Notes: generated from the letters alone by a model not told the origin. A stretch of DNA of 64,000 bases from Antitrichia curtipendula (GCA_951230915.1 OX579633.1:3596001-3660000), one strand, 5' to 3'. Positions 11,186 to 25,252 are shown, counted from the first letter of the stretch. Program-made: numbers and translations.

Positions 11186-14100
11186 CCCAAAGGAAAAAGT
11201 CAACCCATAGAGTCAAAATTGGAAGTAAAAGTTAGATTTAGCACTCGGGAGTCAAAATCTAGAGTTACATTTAGAAGTTGGAAATTAGAGTAAGAACTAA
11301 GCTTAGGGTTAGCCCGTAGAGTTAAAACTTCCAAGAGAAGTGCCAAACCTCAAAAGATAGTCTTGAAGGTTCATGGAAGAAACGTGAGGGTTCCCCTTTA
11401 ACGTAGTTAGGGACGTTAGAAATGACGCCAACTACCCAGCCAACCCTAGACATAGGATAGATAGTTAGGGATTTAGGATTTTACTATCAACCCCGGTCAT
11501 TGCAGTTAGCTTGTTAGTTAACCATGTATCTCTAGTAGTTTCACTGCCATCCACGACACTTAGGAGACGTTAGCAAAAAAGATCCATTGCTTGGAAGGCA
11601 CAATGGACCGCGCTCACAACACCCCCATATATTTAAAAGGTGGATAAAGGCATAGAACATGGTCGGTGTTCGCCTAATTATCAAAGGTGGGTAATCTTGC
11701 GCCCACATTAGTCCTAGTTGATTTGTGTATGTTTTCAAGTTGATTGTCTAATGAGAGTGTATTCTAATTGGTGTGTGACAGATGTCAACATATGTATCTG
11801 GAGTGGTTAAGTTTCAATTCTAGAAGTGTACAGATGAATGTGAAATTCTGGAGTTTGAAAATAAAACAATTTGGGTGATGAGAAGTATGAAGAAGATGGA
11901 GGTTTTCTGATATTAAGGAAATCATATTCCGTAATTAAGGATGTGTAGTATAATGTTGGGGAGAATTCTCATGGAAGATGAAAAATATGTTTAGTTGAAG
12001 AAGTCTGAGCCTAGTGGAAGAAATATTTTGAGAACATAATAAATTTTTTGTATCAAACATTAAATCTGTAAACGGTGATTTATCACCAATTTGGATTGAT
12101 GAAATGAAAGTGTATTAGCAATTGGTTGCATATGTATGAATTAATCAAGTGGGAGCTATTTGTTGTCTGTGGCTGGTGTTTGGCTATGGTTGTATGGCTG
12201 AAGTCCAAGTTGGTTTAACAATGATTTATAAAAATGTAAGTATGTCTAAATGGGAGATATTTTGATGGAACATAACTTGTATTGATTTAATTCTACATTC
12301 AATTTAGAAGTTCTATATGTCATTGCAGTGAATTGCAGTTTCTTTCCAAGTTGAGGTATATATGGGGTCTTTAATTTAAAACAGTCCAATTTGGAGTTTG
12401 TATAAAGTCTGAATGTTATTTTATGAAATTTCCAATTGGGTTTGTTTATGAATGCATGCTTGTTGTTAAGTGAGAGTAAGCTGTGTGAGAAGATGAAATG
12501 ATCATAATTAAAGTTATTTTGAAGACATAATTAAGAATGAAAAACTTTGAGTAAAAGTTGTAATTTCAAGTTGGTCTGTGAGTCTTTGTGAGCAGCCTAT
12601 CAATTGGGATTTTATTGTGACATGTTGAGTAATGTTGTATGTGAAGGAACAAATTTGGATTCTATTATAGCAATTGAGAGGAGAAGAGTACAAGTAGCAA
12701 TTTGGTGGAGTTATGCTGGATATCCAAGTGGGAGACAAGATTGTGCTGCCCAGTAACCAGTGCAATTTGAAAGTTAAAGAGCCTTGGCTGAGCTTGGTTA
12801 GTGAGCAATCCCAGTTGGAGATAAAAATTTGGCTAAAGACTATACCAGTGCTTTCTGATTTGGAGTAAAGAGCAAAGGAACCTCATTGGCTGTGAAGTGA
12901 AGATCAACAAATAATTTGGGAGTTTTTCTTTCATTTGTGGCTATTAAGAAGGGAGTGAAATAAATTTAGTAATTAGGTTGTATAAATTGTGAGAAATTAG
13001 CTTGATGCTAGTTAGAAGTATACATTTCTTGGGTGTTTTATTCTCTAATTAGTTGTTCTTTTGTCGTTGTAGAAGTAAGCCTATTTAAAAGACCTCTCTA
13101 GGAACAAACTTTACTATCAATTTAGAAATTTCCAAATAGGATTTAAATCTATCTACAGTGCTTATAACATAAACACCTACAATACAGGTATCTATAACAT
13201 AGGTATCCTATAATCATGGAAGGTTTTTATAATATGAAAATTGACAAATCCTTCAAAATGTAACTATACATAGATCATGCATTAGAAAAAGAATGGTGTC
13301 TCAAAAGGGTTGCTAAACTCTAGAACAATAATCTAATATGTCTAAATAAAAGATATGTATTATTTTTTTATTCAAATTTTTGGTCTAGCTCTTGTGGCCC
13401 TTTTGAACAACAATTTTTTTGTCGATTTGTTGACCATTTGCACTAAAGTAATGGGCCCTGCACCATGCCCTTGGAATATAAGTAGTATTGAAAGGGAGGA
13501 AGATTGCTAGAAAACTTCAAATTAAAGGAAACTCTTGGATGAAATTGCCAATCGTGGATGAAAACAAAATTATGGATATGTGATATGTGCTAAATGTGAT
13601 ATTTTCTATCCAATATGTAGATGAATGTTGAATTTAGAGCACCACTATAACATTTAATATTGCCACTTTGGCACTTCATAAAAAATGAACACCCCTTACT
13701 TTTGAAGCCCCCCTCTCTTTCTAGTAGAAGCCCTTTATTTTGTACTAATTAACCAGGGTTGACAAATTTAAATGTCCCGGGGCAAATCATGTCCAAAAAT
13801 CGAACGTCTGGATGTTTGGACGCAGCGGATGCACTGGTCACCGTCCATTAGACGGCAACCAGCCGACGGGTCGACGGGCCGATTTCATAGAAAAACGAAC
13901 TTGATCTTTTAGGGGTTAATTAAAAGAATGTAAATTTTAAACAAAGACTATTCTCTTATGGCAAGTCATGTAGATTTATTAGTATAAATTTTTGGGTGTA
14001 TGATTGACATTGTTGTCATTTAATACATGCAAGTTGAAGAATGTGTTCTTAATACTATTATTATTATATGAAAAATATTTTTTTGGGACACCTCAACTTT

Positions 14101-14504
14101 TTTGGGAGGGTCAAATTTCTTTTGTTCAAACTACTATGTTTCTTCAAAAAGAATTTTCATTTCGGCCTTCAAACCCCTCGTCCGCCTCACTCCCATCCAC
14201 CCAACAATCCGACCGTCCAATAGCCTGTCCAAGTGTCCACTGGACGGGAGAACAGAAAAATCTGGTATATGAAATGACGTCCTAGGGTTAGCGCCCACGT
14301 CCGCTAGACATCTAGCGGACGTCATGATGCCGTGTCAACCCTGAAATTAACTTAGTGGAAGCAAGGTGAAAATATTCTTAGAGAAAAATTCTCAAGGTCC
14401 ATGAAGTGGCTTTGAAAGGTTAAATTTTCAAGGTCATGGCTTTTAGAGGTAGTGTGAAATAAAGAGAGGCTACAAATTATATTAACTACATTTTTGTACA
14501 ATTT
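11186..14504. other. Gene-free AT-rich stretch
   Basis: I recognise no gene. A single right-hand end of the TTAA element family (CTTTTAGGGG-TTAA) sits at about 13906-13919 without a clear partner. The Ser/Pro-rich frames at 14004-14325 overlap each other on opposite strands and are not supported. Confidence 0.5.
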
Positions 14505-15030
14505 TTAATCCCTAAAGTTCCAAGGCCTCTTTTCCATCAAAAACCACTCAAAACTGCCATTTCTATAGTAAAGAGCAAAAAAATAATTTAATGTCTTTTT
14601 GCATATCTAATCATACAATCTTCTACAAGACTAGTATAAGAATATGTGGAAAAAATTTCACAAACTTTGACCACATAGATTTGCAAGATATTCGCATTTA
14701 AAGTGAAGGAAACAAGTTTTTTGCAGCTTGCTCAACTACATTTTTTGACTTTGAACCTTCATAACTTATAATTTTTGCTCTACTGAATTCTAATTTTTAA
14801 TTTTATATGATAAAGAGTTGAGTTGAAAGTCTAGGATAAATTATTATTTTTTAACCTTACTTTTCACTAACTAAAAAATTGTTAAGTAGAAGAATGTTTA
14901 AGATTGAAGGAAAATCTAAAATGTCAATAGTCTAAAATGGAATTGAAATACACTAATTTCAACAATGAGATTGTTCTAACAAGAGGTCTTAACCTGATAC
15001 ATCCTCAAACAATGGGACTTTAGAAGTTAA
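14505..15030. mobile_element. TTAA-flanked non-autonomous element, degenerate
   Basis: The left end TTAA-TCCCTAAAGTTCCAAGG (TTAA at 14505-14508) and right end GGGACTTTAGAAG-TTAA (TTAA at 15027-15030) are imperfect inverted copies. The interior phrase AAGGCCTCTTTTCCATCAAA is shared with the copies at 50744 and 57410. It encodes no protein. Confidence 0.6.
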
Positions 15031-15254
15031 ACAACATCTCTTGATGTGAGTTCTTTTCAATTAATTAGCTATTAGCATTTTGGACCAAGTGTCCTCTAGA
15101 ATTTGCTTCAAGCTCACCTCTTGAGGTAGGCTTTTACAAGTAGGAAGGAGGTTTTGGAGCACTAAAATATAGTAAAAGAGTTTGGTTCTACAAACCTATA
15201 GGAGGATACATAACCAAGCTTAGTCTAATTGTTGTTTGATGTTGAAAGACCCTG
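15031..15254. other. Short spacer between two elements
   Basis: Nothing is recognised. The last three bases, CTG, are the possible left target-site copy of the CACTA element. Confidence 0.4.
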
Positions 15255-15642
15255 CACTAGTAGAAAAAACAGTGACCAGATTAACAAAAATTCAACACAA
15301 AAGTGTTGATTTTTTTTGTTAAGATGGACGTATTAATTTGGGCAGTTGTTAACAGAAAAGTGTTGATTTTTGAACAAAAAAGTGTTGATTTTTTTGTTGA
15401 TTTGGTCCCATTTTATTTTAAAATTATAAATTTTTAAAATTATAATTTTATTTATTTATTTAAAACTACCACGTGGCAATCTAATGGCCACGTGGCATTT
15501 GCCCCTACCAAGGTTTGATCCTTGGACCTCATGGATGAGGCCCAAGGACCCTTACCAATGCATCACATACAAATTTACATGACTATTTATGATGTAAAAT
15601 TTTTTTGCTATAGTTTTTTCATTTTTTTTCCATTAGTTTTGA

Positions 15643-16000
15643 AAACCATCAGAATTTGGAGGCGATTTTGGCCTAGTAAATGAACTTTTCTTAGAAAACT
15701 ATAAACTAAAAAAAGTTTTAAAATCAAGCCAACTTTCACCTCCAAAAATCCGTTTGAGATTTTAAGCCTTCAATCAAAAGTTATAGATAAAACTCAGAGA
15801 GTATGTTTGATAATGTCAAGGAAAAATGTCCATTTCCACCTCTTTCTGATTTTTGTCCGTAACTTTTGATTGAAGACTTGAAATCTCAAACGAATTTTTG
15901 GAGGTGAATTTGGCTTGTTTTTCCAACTTTCCTTAGTTCAAATTATTTTGAAAAATGTTCATTTACTAGGACAAAATCGTCTTCAAAGTCTGCTGAATTT
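15643..16000. repeat. Long palindrome 1 inside the CACTA element
   Basis: Arms of about 170 bp (near 15643-15815 and 15830-16000) are imperfect inverted copies. For example, TTTGGAGGTGAAAGTTGGC-like and ACTTTTGATTGAAG phrases appear on both strands around a centre near 15822. A transcript would fold into a long hairpin. Confidence 0.75.
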
Positions 16001-16218
16001 AAAAGACACCAAGCTGTGAATAGTTAATTGAAAAAGCAACTACTAATTTTACAATGAAGATTTCAAAGAACTCCAAAAGATTCCAATAGATTCCAATAGA
16101 TTCTAGAAGATTCCAAAAAGTTTAACAAAATTTAAGGTTCAAACCATTGCACCACATACTCACACATGTACATGTGTGGAATACTTTTTTATTTATGTAG
16201 TTTATGTTTTGTTTTTTT

Positions 16219-16597
16219 CGGTATTTTTCAAAGTCAGCAGACTTCAGAGGCCATTTAGTAATAGAAAAACAATTTTTTTCTTAAAACTTTGAACTAAGAA
16301 AAGTTGATAAATCAAGTTGTCTGTCATCTCCAAAAATCCTTTTGCAATTTCAAGTCCCCAATCAAAAGTTATGAATAAATTTCAGAGAGGGTCTTTTATG
16401 GTGTCAAAACAAAAATTCAAATCAACCCCTCTCTGAAATTTATTCATAACTTTTGATTGGGAACTTGAAATTGCAAGCAGATTTTTGGAGATAAAAGATA
16501 ACTTGATTTATCAACTTTTCTTAGTTCAAAGTTTTAAGAATTTTTTTTTTCCTATTACTAAATGGCCTCTGAAGTCTGCTAACTTTATAGAATACCG
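16219..16597. repeat. Long palindrome 2 inside the CACTA element
   Basis: Arms near 16219-16405 and 16412-16597 run from CGGTATT...AGCAGACTTCAGAGG to CCTCTGAAGTCTGCT...AATACCG. The central part (CATAACTTTTGATTG) matches palindrome 1, so the two palindromes are diverged tandem duplicates about 580 bp apart. Confidence 0.8.
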
Positions 16598-16899
16598 AAT
16601 TGTGAATGACTTAGTTTTGTTTTTTTAAATCACATTATTTATAGAATACTAACTATGGTGATTTAAACTTTTTCAAATCAAAAAATTACTTGAGATTCTT
16701 GAAAGTCAAAATTGACAAAAAAAAGTGTTGATTTTTTTGTTGATTTAGAGTTGCAGTATCCAAATCAACAAAAGAATTTGTTGATTTTGGCAATTTTTAC
16801 CAAAATCAACAAAAAATTGTTCAAATGGACAATACAATATCAAAATCAACACTTTTGTGTTCATGTTTTGTTGATTTGGTCACTGTTTTTCTACTAGTG

Positions 16900-19023
16900 T
16901 TGAGGCAAATTTTCAAGGATTCAAAATTTGCACATTGTCTAATATACTTTTTTACAATTCAAATTTCTATCTATTTGTTTTTGGTTCATTTATGCTTAAA
17001 TAACTAAAAATAAATATACTCTACAACTTTTGCTTAATCCATAGCCAAACTTTTGCAATAAAATTAGTACAACTTTTGCAAAAAGAATTTGAATGCTCAT
17101 GTAACTACAACTAATTATGACTTGCTTCTAAAACCAACTCCTAAGTTTTGCCTAAACAATTTAGTGTCTAGTAATTAGACCTTGAGGTTGCATTATTTTT
17201 GGATACATCTATTTTCAGCACTTTAAATATTTTAGTTTATTCATACAATGTTCCCAAAATGCATTCTAAGCAAATTTGCACTCTTCTTTTGACTACTACT
17301 ATGCCAAATCAATAGAACTTTTTTGGTTCAATAACAAAAATTAAATCACGTTCACATGGATAAATCATTTGGATTTTTATACATCATTTGTGAGGCAATC
17401 AAGTGCAAGATGAAGACACCTATTTATGTTATTAAATTTATATTTGTTCATTGAGGTTACAAAATGTATTGTGATATGAAAGACTTGATAAATCTCTAAT
17501 CCTATCTCAAGTGAAATTGACAAAATGCTGCCCCAAAAATAGTAAAAATTCCCGTATCTATCCCCCATATTGCTAACATATGGATTACATCAATTTTTGG
17601 CATTAAATCATCTACGAGGAGATCACTTAGTGTATCTATAACAAATCACGTGTGTTCAAGTTATTTTTTGGCCCCCTATTTACTTTTTGATAAACTATAA
17701 TTTCAACCTATAATTTTGAGCTTTGTTTAGTAATAATTTGTAGGTTTCTATTGCCAAAAATTCCCTACTCAAAGAACATATAAAATGATTTCTAGAATAG
17801 GTTGAAAAATAAACTGAATGGCATGTTTTTCAGCTCAAATATTTATAGAGAATGCATTTAGATGACCATTGCATCATTATTAAAAAAAATGAACTATCAA
17901 AAGAGAGTTATTTTTAGCAATTTTTTGTTCATTTTTAAGACAAATTTTCTTATATGATATAGGGGTGTAAAAATTATTTTCAACTCTATAGTATGTATCT
18001 TTATTTCAAAAATTTGTAACTAATCATAATTAACAAATAAAAATATCAATAATTCAAAGCATTAACTTTCAAAGTAGAAAAAACTACTAATATTTTTTTC
18101 TTTTCCTTTTATTTAAGTTTTAGGACATAATATAGGGGGTCTAAAATTTGAATACATGTAGTTTCTAATGGATATTCTAAGTGATCTCTTCGAGAAATCA
18201 CCAATAAAAATATACCAATACTCAAACCCTTTTTGGGCAGCATAATGTTACCTTGCAAAAAAAAGTGTGATTGTAGTGTGATTGAAGGTTTTATTGTAAA
18301 TTGAGATATTTTGGAAACTAGATCAATTGTAGATCCAATTGATAGTTAATGCAGTTACTACATCTTTTTAGCTCATTATCATTGTGACAAACTGTCACAA
18401 TGAGCTGGAAAAAAAAAATTGAATTGATTTCATCCCCCGGTAAGCTCAAATTTGTTTTTAATTAAATTAATTTTTTATGTACCCCCCTATGAGTTCAAAA
18501 AATAATTTAAGTTTAATTTTAAAAAATTTGCCCTCCCCCATCCCCCCCCTTGTAATTTTCAAGGGGTGGCAATTGATATGGAATATATTCCATATCCCTT
18601 ACCCATATTTGTATTTGTATTTGTATCTCATATCCATATCTTGTACCCTACCTATATCCATATCCATATCTCGTATTTATTCTCATATTCTACATGTACC
18701 CATATTTGTATTGTATTTGTATTGTATCCGTATCTGTAGACCTAAAAATTTTAGAAAAATAGTTTAGAATGGAAAAAGGGACCAATTAGGGGCCCCTTAG
18801 TGTTTAAAAGTAGAAATAAAAGCTATTTTAATGTCTAAAATTAGTTCTAAGTGTAAATAGGACTAATAGGTGGATGGATGAAAAAAAAAAATTAATTTTA
18901 AAAAAAATTAAAAAAATTAAAAAGGATGAATGAGGTGCGACTTAGGTCGCACCCCTTCACTCGCACCGGTTCGTTTTTAAAAAAAAATATAAAAAATGAA
19001 AAATGAAAAATGAACATCGGCAT
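16900..19023. other. Gene-free AT-rich stretch with microsatellite
   Basis: There is no gene. A perfect small palindrome CATTGTGACA-AAC-TGTCACAATG lies near 18380-18402. A TATTTG/CCATAT microsatellite-like tract occupies about 18583-18735. A/T homopolymers are frequent around 18880-19010. Confidence 0.5.
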
Positions 19024-20290
19024 TGTAAGACCCAAATTTTTATGTATAAATATTATTATTACATTGTACTGATATATATCTGTGTTGTGAATTTATCATT
19101 GTTTGGCGAATTATTATTGTGGGTCTTGTGATCAATTATTACTGTCTGAGAGCATTCTGGCATTTCCAAGTTCTCCGTCTGTATTTTTGAGCTTTGGAGC
19201 AAGAATTGAAATTACTGACACTGATCTGTAGCGTGAGACATTTGTGAAAAGTAAGTGCTGTTAGAAATTGTGATCAGTTTGAGAAATTTTGGAGATCGGA
19301 AACTTACTGTGTGTGAGAAATTTTGGAAACCCAAAAATTGTGAATCGTTAAGGTCGGATACTGGAAGGAGAATAATTACTACTGATCCGGGACGAGGTTG
19401 CAAGATGGAAATGAAGAAGGCTTCATAATGCTGAGCTTTTGATCAGGAAATTTAGAAGAAATTTGATTCAGACACGGTACTGGAACGTACTGGGAAATGA
19501 CGGAGTGATTTCGTTTCATATTTGCGTGATTCAATTTGCGATTGCAGTCTGAAAGGCGAGTATAACCACAAGGCAGGGACAACGACGAAGAAAAGAATTT
19601 TTGAGTTTTCCACGAGTAGGCGACAAGGGACAGAGTTTAGTGCCGCAAATTCTCACCTCAACACGACCAGAACAATGCTTGATTTCTGAATGCAAGCTTG
19701 AGCACACCAGAGCGATTGCTGCAATTAAAGGCAAGGATCCATAGGTCGACCTGAGTTGCACAGTAAGTATGGAGCAGTGAGGATCAAAGTTGGAGCAACG
19801 AAATCTGACCTCGTAGCCTCTCGAATTAGCAAATTCCGAATGAATGGATCAAATTTGATGCCTTGGATCCAGATCTCATTGCGAGAATGACCTACAAGGC
19901 CAAATTTCAGTAAGCAAAGAGCAAATCACTCCAAAAATTCGTAATTGTAATTAAATTTGCAAAATGACTGCCGCGCGTGAATTGGCAACTTCATCGAAAC
20001 TCCAAAATTTTGAATCTTTGCTCAAATCGGATACTTTCTTGATCATGAAGGTCAAATTGGTTGTTTACACTTGAATTGTCAACAAATCTTTTGTAAATTG
20101 GAATCAGATCATCAAAAAAAATTTGAAATTCAAAGAAGGCGCAGCAGTAGCAGATTGCGGAACTTGCTGTCCCGAATTAGGGATTTGAAAAACCACGGTC
20201 TCGGGCTCTTTTCTTCCACGGTCAACGGACTTGGGCAGTTGGGTGATCAAGGGACCAGACTCCATAGTCGGACTCATACGTGTAAGTAAA
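19024..20290. other. Possible LTR-derived sequence
   Basis: The stretch begins TGTAAGACCCAAATTTTTAT, which resembles the start of many plant Gypsy-type LTRs, and has base composition less AT-rich than its surroundings. I found no matching second LTR, no CA terminus I can defend and no coding frame. It is listed only as a lead. Confidence 0.25.
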
Positions 20291-20950
20291 TTAATATTAA
20301 ATTTATTAATTAAATTTATTAATTCATGATTCTTATTTTTATTAATTTAAAATTAATTTTTTATTAATATATTAATTAATTATTAATTATTTTAATTATT
20401 TTTGTGGTGATTTAGTTTTAGAATTTATAATATTATATTATAAATAAATTATTTAAGCCTTGGTTATGTGTTTATGTGTTCCTTTGTTTATGTGTGAATT
20501 GTAAATTGTTCCAATGTATGTTTTGTATAAATTCAAAGATTAATAATGTGGTTTTGGACTCATTTGACATAACTTAAAAAAAAAGAATGAAAGAACTATT
20601 TGACATCATCATACACTCACAACTAAGAACTATTTGACGTAGAATATAGAAACGCTAGACATTCCTGCATGATCGTACTAGCTGTAGATTGACTGGACAT
20701 ATTTGACATAAAAACATAAAAATAAGTATATAATGAATGAACCATATTATCAATACTATCTTGTGTGATTAGGTTCTAGTGCATGCATTGTATAAGATTC
20801 ATTTGACAAAACCTGAACTATTTGACAAAGAATGATTTGACATCCCTTAGAATACTATATAGGACCGGGACTTTATACATACATTGGTAACGGACTGGCC
20901 AACAAATTTTACATGGGAATAAGAGTGATATGACATAACACTAAACTTGT
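20281..20950. repeat. AT-palindromic tract and scattered TTTGACA motif
   Basis: From 20281 to about 20460 the sequence is almost only A/T with repeated TTAATTAA/AATTTATTAATT palindromes. From 20560 to 20940 the word ATTTGACA (or ATTTGACG) occurs about nine times at irregular spacing. The function is unknown. Confidence 0.55.
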
Positions 20951-23900
20951 AAATGTAAATCTATTTGTATGTGACTTTCAGTCATAAAACGCTAGACTGA
21001 TTTAACCTTTCCCTACAACGAAGAACCCCTATACTATTGTTTCCTGGGTTTTGTGAGTGCAAAATCTAGTTCACAGTATCCGTGTCCATATCCAAAGTTT
21101 TTTTCAAGATCAACGACATCAAGAGAGGGAGGATTTATTTTTTTTAAATCAACGGCTCTCAATTTGGGGGAGGGGGCAAGGGCGGAGGAAATGGACATGA
21201 CACATCTTTTCGTTACATTGTGGATCCAATTGCCACACATTTGGGTACTTTAGTGTGGGACAAAGACAAACTCAGGTATCCACTGTGGAAGAGTCACATA
21301 TGACCCTGGCTCAGTGGTTTGGACCTTGGTACAGTGGTGAAGTGGTCATGAATTCAAACCTAGACAAAGGCCATGTGCTTACCTCCAAAGTTCCTCAGCT
21401 AGTGAGGGGCAATTGACCTTATCATCATATAGGGACTTGAGAATTTATCAGAGAAAAGTACATGTTAGTTCTTAGTTTATAGAATCTACCTCTTAACAAA
21501 AGCATCAAGGATGGAATTCACTGTTTAGGTCCATAAATCTTAAACAATTGAACCATTCCCAATAGACGCTCCATTCATGTTGTTTTTTCATACCAAATTT
21601 ATCTTTCTTCTTCTCCATTGTAGAGGACAATCATTGATGTTGTTGGCATGATTATTGCAATCTCATGATGTTGTCTCTAAATGGATACATAGGAGAGGTA
21701 AAACCCAAAGATTTTGTTTTTAAAATTTGAAGATAGTATAACTTGCAAATTTGAGTGGATTGATGGACCTATTTTCATCTTTAATGCCTACATTACTAAG
21801 AGGTGTTTGAGGGGCTTTTATGAATTTTGGGCATGTATTTGCAATTCAAGTTTATAGATCCAAAGGTTGGAATCCTATAGAGATGCACCCATATAGATGG
21901 ATTGTTTCGAATGCAAGACAATTTCATAGATATTGCACTATAGAAATTCTATAATGAAATCCATTGTCCGTCGTGAACTCTCAAAGGATATGGAATAATT
22001 TGAAGATGAAGGCTTAACAACTCATTGTCAAAATGTAGGAATTGTGTTCTAGTAGAATTTCAAACCTCATTTTGGCATAGTAGAATAATTTTTTTCAAAA
22101 ATTTGAAAATGCTCTTTTAGAATTTATGTACACAGAAAGCTTTGAATCCAACTATTTTTGTTACTAAGATGAAAATTATGAGGAATTTTAGTTTGTGGGC
22201 AATTGTAAAATCTCTACTCTAAAAAATTCTTTAGAGTCCTTTTATTTACCTCAATTTTCAATATTTTTGGAATAAAATCAAATCTTAGGATGTAGGTTGT
22301 TTATTTACAACATTACAACCATTGGGGTTGGCATATTTCAATTACATAACAAAATATTTAACAACTTAGTATTTTTAATTTTTAATTTTATATAATAAAG
22401 AATTGAATTGAGAGTCTAGAAAAAAAATTAAAAAATACACACTTAGTTTTCACTCATTTCTTCCACACATTCTTATGGAAGTAGGTTCAAGATTGGTGAA
22501 AATTTTAAATTATTAATAACTCTAAGATGAAATTGAAATACGCTAATCTCAAGTGTGAGATTGTTCTTGCAAGAGATCTTAACCTTGTGAACTTTTTTTT
22601 TTTAAATTGTGAAAATTGAGGTTAGAAATGAATCTTACAAATTATTTTTTCAAGAAGATGCTTTGATTGCCCCCAAAACATGATTGTCCATAACTTTTAC
22701 ATTTCAAATCAAAATGGATTAAACCAAAGCTTTCCATGTACACAAAAATATAATATATAAAAACAAAAAAATTAATTATTTGCTTCAAGTTTTTTTGAAG
22801 TTTTTTTTCTACCCGCCAAACTAAAAAAAATGATTTTTGTGCCATAGCTTTTGCTCCTAGGCTCCGATTGAAATAAAAGTTATATTTTTGGAAAGCTAAT
22901 GTGTTTTTCTATCTTCTAAAAAATATTCAAAAAATTACAACAAATATTGCAACCATAGGAGCCTACCCAAAATCTATTTTGTCCTTTAAGGGGACAATGG
23001 GATTTTAGAGGTTAAATCATTTTCTACTTCTTTCTACTTACTATTTTTTCAAGCACAAATGTGAGGTATTTTTCGTTCAAATTATTCATATATATTTCCA
23101 AATTATTTTTTCATTATATTATGGAGAGTTGCATGTTGAAGCAATTTTAGGCCTTTAAACATGAAAGAACTTTAGGGGTTAATTACCTCCATAATTGCAA
23201 TGGTAATCCAAAAGCATTTTTTAAGATTGTGAAAGGATGAAGGAACATTTTGTCATGTATAGAAATAGTAAATTGGTGTTCATTGAGTTCATGAACCCGT
23301 GATTATTTCTACCCAATTCCAACCGCCTTTCAACTCCAATTCCACATTGAGTTGACCAGGGTGAACAACCCCCCCTGCTTGTCTTCCCAATGCCATTCCA
23401 TGGGTGCATGTAATAAAAAGACCCCCTATTTCTACTTTGTGCTTAATAAATTAATCTTTGTCATGACTCCTAACTAATTTGGGGCCTTTGATTGCACAAA
23501 GGGATTCAAAATTTGCAAATTTTATCTTGCATGGCATATAATAAAAATTCCAACAATTTATCTTGGTGACAAGCAAGGAGTTGTTCACCAATTCACCCAG
23601 GCCATTGAGTTGCCGTATTGCAAAGTTTTAGGGTTACCCCCTACATAATGCACTCGGAAAGATTTCTCTTTATGGCTTAACACCCTTGGTCTAATGCCCT
23701 TAAATGGAAGGACCCCCCTCCTTTTGAGGCCTTCCCCATATACAATTTTCACTACATTTGAATGCAGCAGGGTGAAATTGGGTCGTCCACTATCGGATTA
23801 ATTAATTTTTTGTGTGGTCCTGGTGTTAGGTCATCAGCACTGACACAACTGTCTTCCGATCTTCTTGGAAACGCCTGAATTCTGTGCAGAATGGAACACT

Positions 23901-24309
23901 TGGAAAGTTAGAATTCATCAGTGGAAGCTTGTGTGTCCTGTGTCCAGACTCCACAGACCATGCACATAATTACAGTACAGTTTTGTAACTGTACTGTAAT
24001 GCCCTAAACCCCACCAATCCAAAGCAGCCATCATCGATTTGTGTACATCTCCAAAACCGATATGTGTGTATGTAGAAGAACCGATTCCAGAACCTCTACC
24101 CTCCTAAAAGCGTTGACCTTGTATTACTTTTGGCATAGGGGATCCAAATGCCACGTTCTTTGTTCTTTGGTGCGTTGGAACCTCTGTTCACTTGCCAACA
24201 AGAAAATATGAAGATTTGGCTAGTCTAATAATAGTAACCATGAACAAAAGCAAAAAGGGACGGTTTAGGACTTTCCCATTCACTGCTTCCTACTTTCTTG
24301 CTCACTAAA
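20951..24309. other. Gene-free stretch with isolated transposon ends
   Basis: There is no gene. Right-hand ends of the TTAA family occur at 22990-23015 (GATTTTAGAG-GTTAA) and 23168-23182 (AACTTTAGGGG-TTAA); their left partners are not clear. A perfect 14-bp hairpin ATTACAGTACAGTT with loop TTGT is at 23969-24000. Confidence 0.5.
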
Positions 24310-25252
24310 TTAACCCCTAAAGGATCAAACACCGTTTTTTGACAACATAGCGATTTTGGGCAGCTCACTATGACTGGAATTTTTCTTTTTTTTCTTTGAA
24401 ATTTTCACAGAAGATGTGTACGAGGAGTAGATTTAAGGTCCAACAATTTTCGTAACTTTTGACTACATGGTTAAAAAGTTATTGCATGATATGTCATTTT
24501 CATTGTTCGGCGGGCAGCCGGGGCAGCAAAAAAAACTTCTTTAAAAATCACTTTTAAAAAAAACTAAAATTTGAAATTGGTTCTTTAGATTTATATGTAC
24601 GTGGGAGGTTTTGAATCATTCCATTCCGATCAATGAGTCAAAAGTTATGAGGATTCTTAGTTTGAGGGTAGTTATGGAATCTCTACTCTAAAATAAACTT
24701 TGAAGTCCTTTATTTAACTCAATTTTCAATATTTCTGAAAAAAAATAAAAACATTGGGTGTAGATTGCTTATTACAACATTATAATCGTTGGGATTGGCA
24801 TTTTTCAATTTCATAAATAAATTCTTGACAATTTAGTGCTTTGAATCATTCTCTACCTCTTCCTACTTACTATTTCTTTCCTATATGTTGTACAATTCCA
24901 AATGATCTGAAATTTTTCAAGCATGTAGCCAACTTGCCTTGAAGAATAAATCCAAAGAGTAACCATCATTTTGGACATTTTTTCATACAAATGTGACCTT
25001 GTGGAGGGCAGCTGCCCGTTTTTTTGCAGGGAAAAAAAAAGGATTTTTGTCAATTCAAACGCTATTATCTTGCAATCCACTTGGTGGAAAATTCTGAAAA
25101 TTTTTCCACATCTTCTTAAACAAGTTTACTACAAGATCCTACGGCTACAAGTGTCCAAAAATGGTTTTTTTCTAAAATTTGGCACTAGTATTAGAAATGG
25201 CAGTTCTGGAGCGGTTTTGGTGAAAACATAGTCAAAAACCTTTAGGGGTTAA
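24310..25252. mobile_element. TTAA-flanked non-autonomous element, 935 bp
   Basis: TTAA at 24310-24313 is followed by CCCCTAAAGGATC, and the right side reads CCTTTAGGGG before TTAA at 25249-25252. The ends match over the first ten bases and share TTTTTTGAC/TTTTTGAC just inside. There is no protein-coding frame. Confidence 0.75.

Larger units (their letters stand above)
15255..16899. mobile_element. Non-autonomous CACTA-type DNA transposon
   Basis: The left end CACTAGTAGAAAAAACAGTG is mirrored at the right by CACTGTTTTTCTACTAGTG, so both termini begin CACTA as in the CACTA (En/Spm) superfamily. The flanks are CTG and TTG, an imperfect 3-bp duplication. Subterminal motifs of the type GTGTTGATTTTTTTGTTGAT occur in both orientations within about 200 bp of each end, as is usual for CACTA elements. 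No transposase frame remains. The interior consists mainly of two large palindromes, listed separately. Confidence 0.85.
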
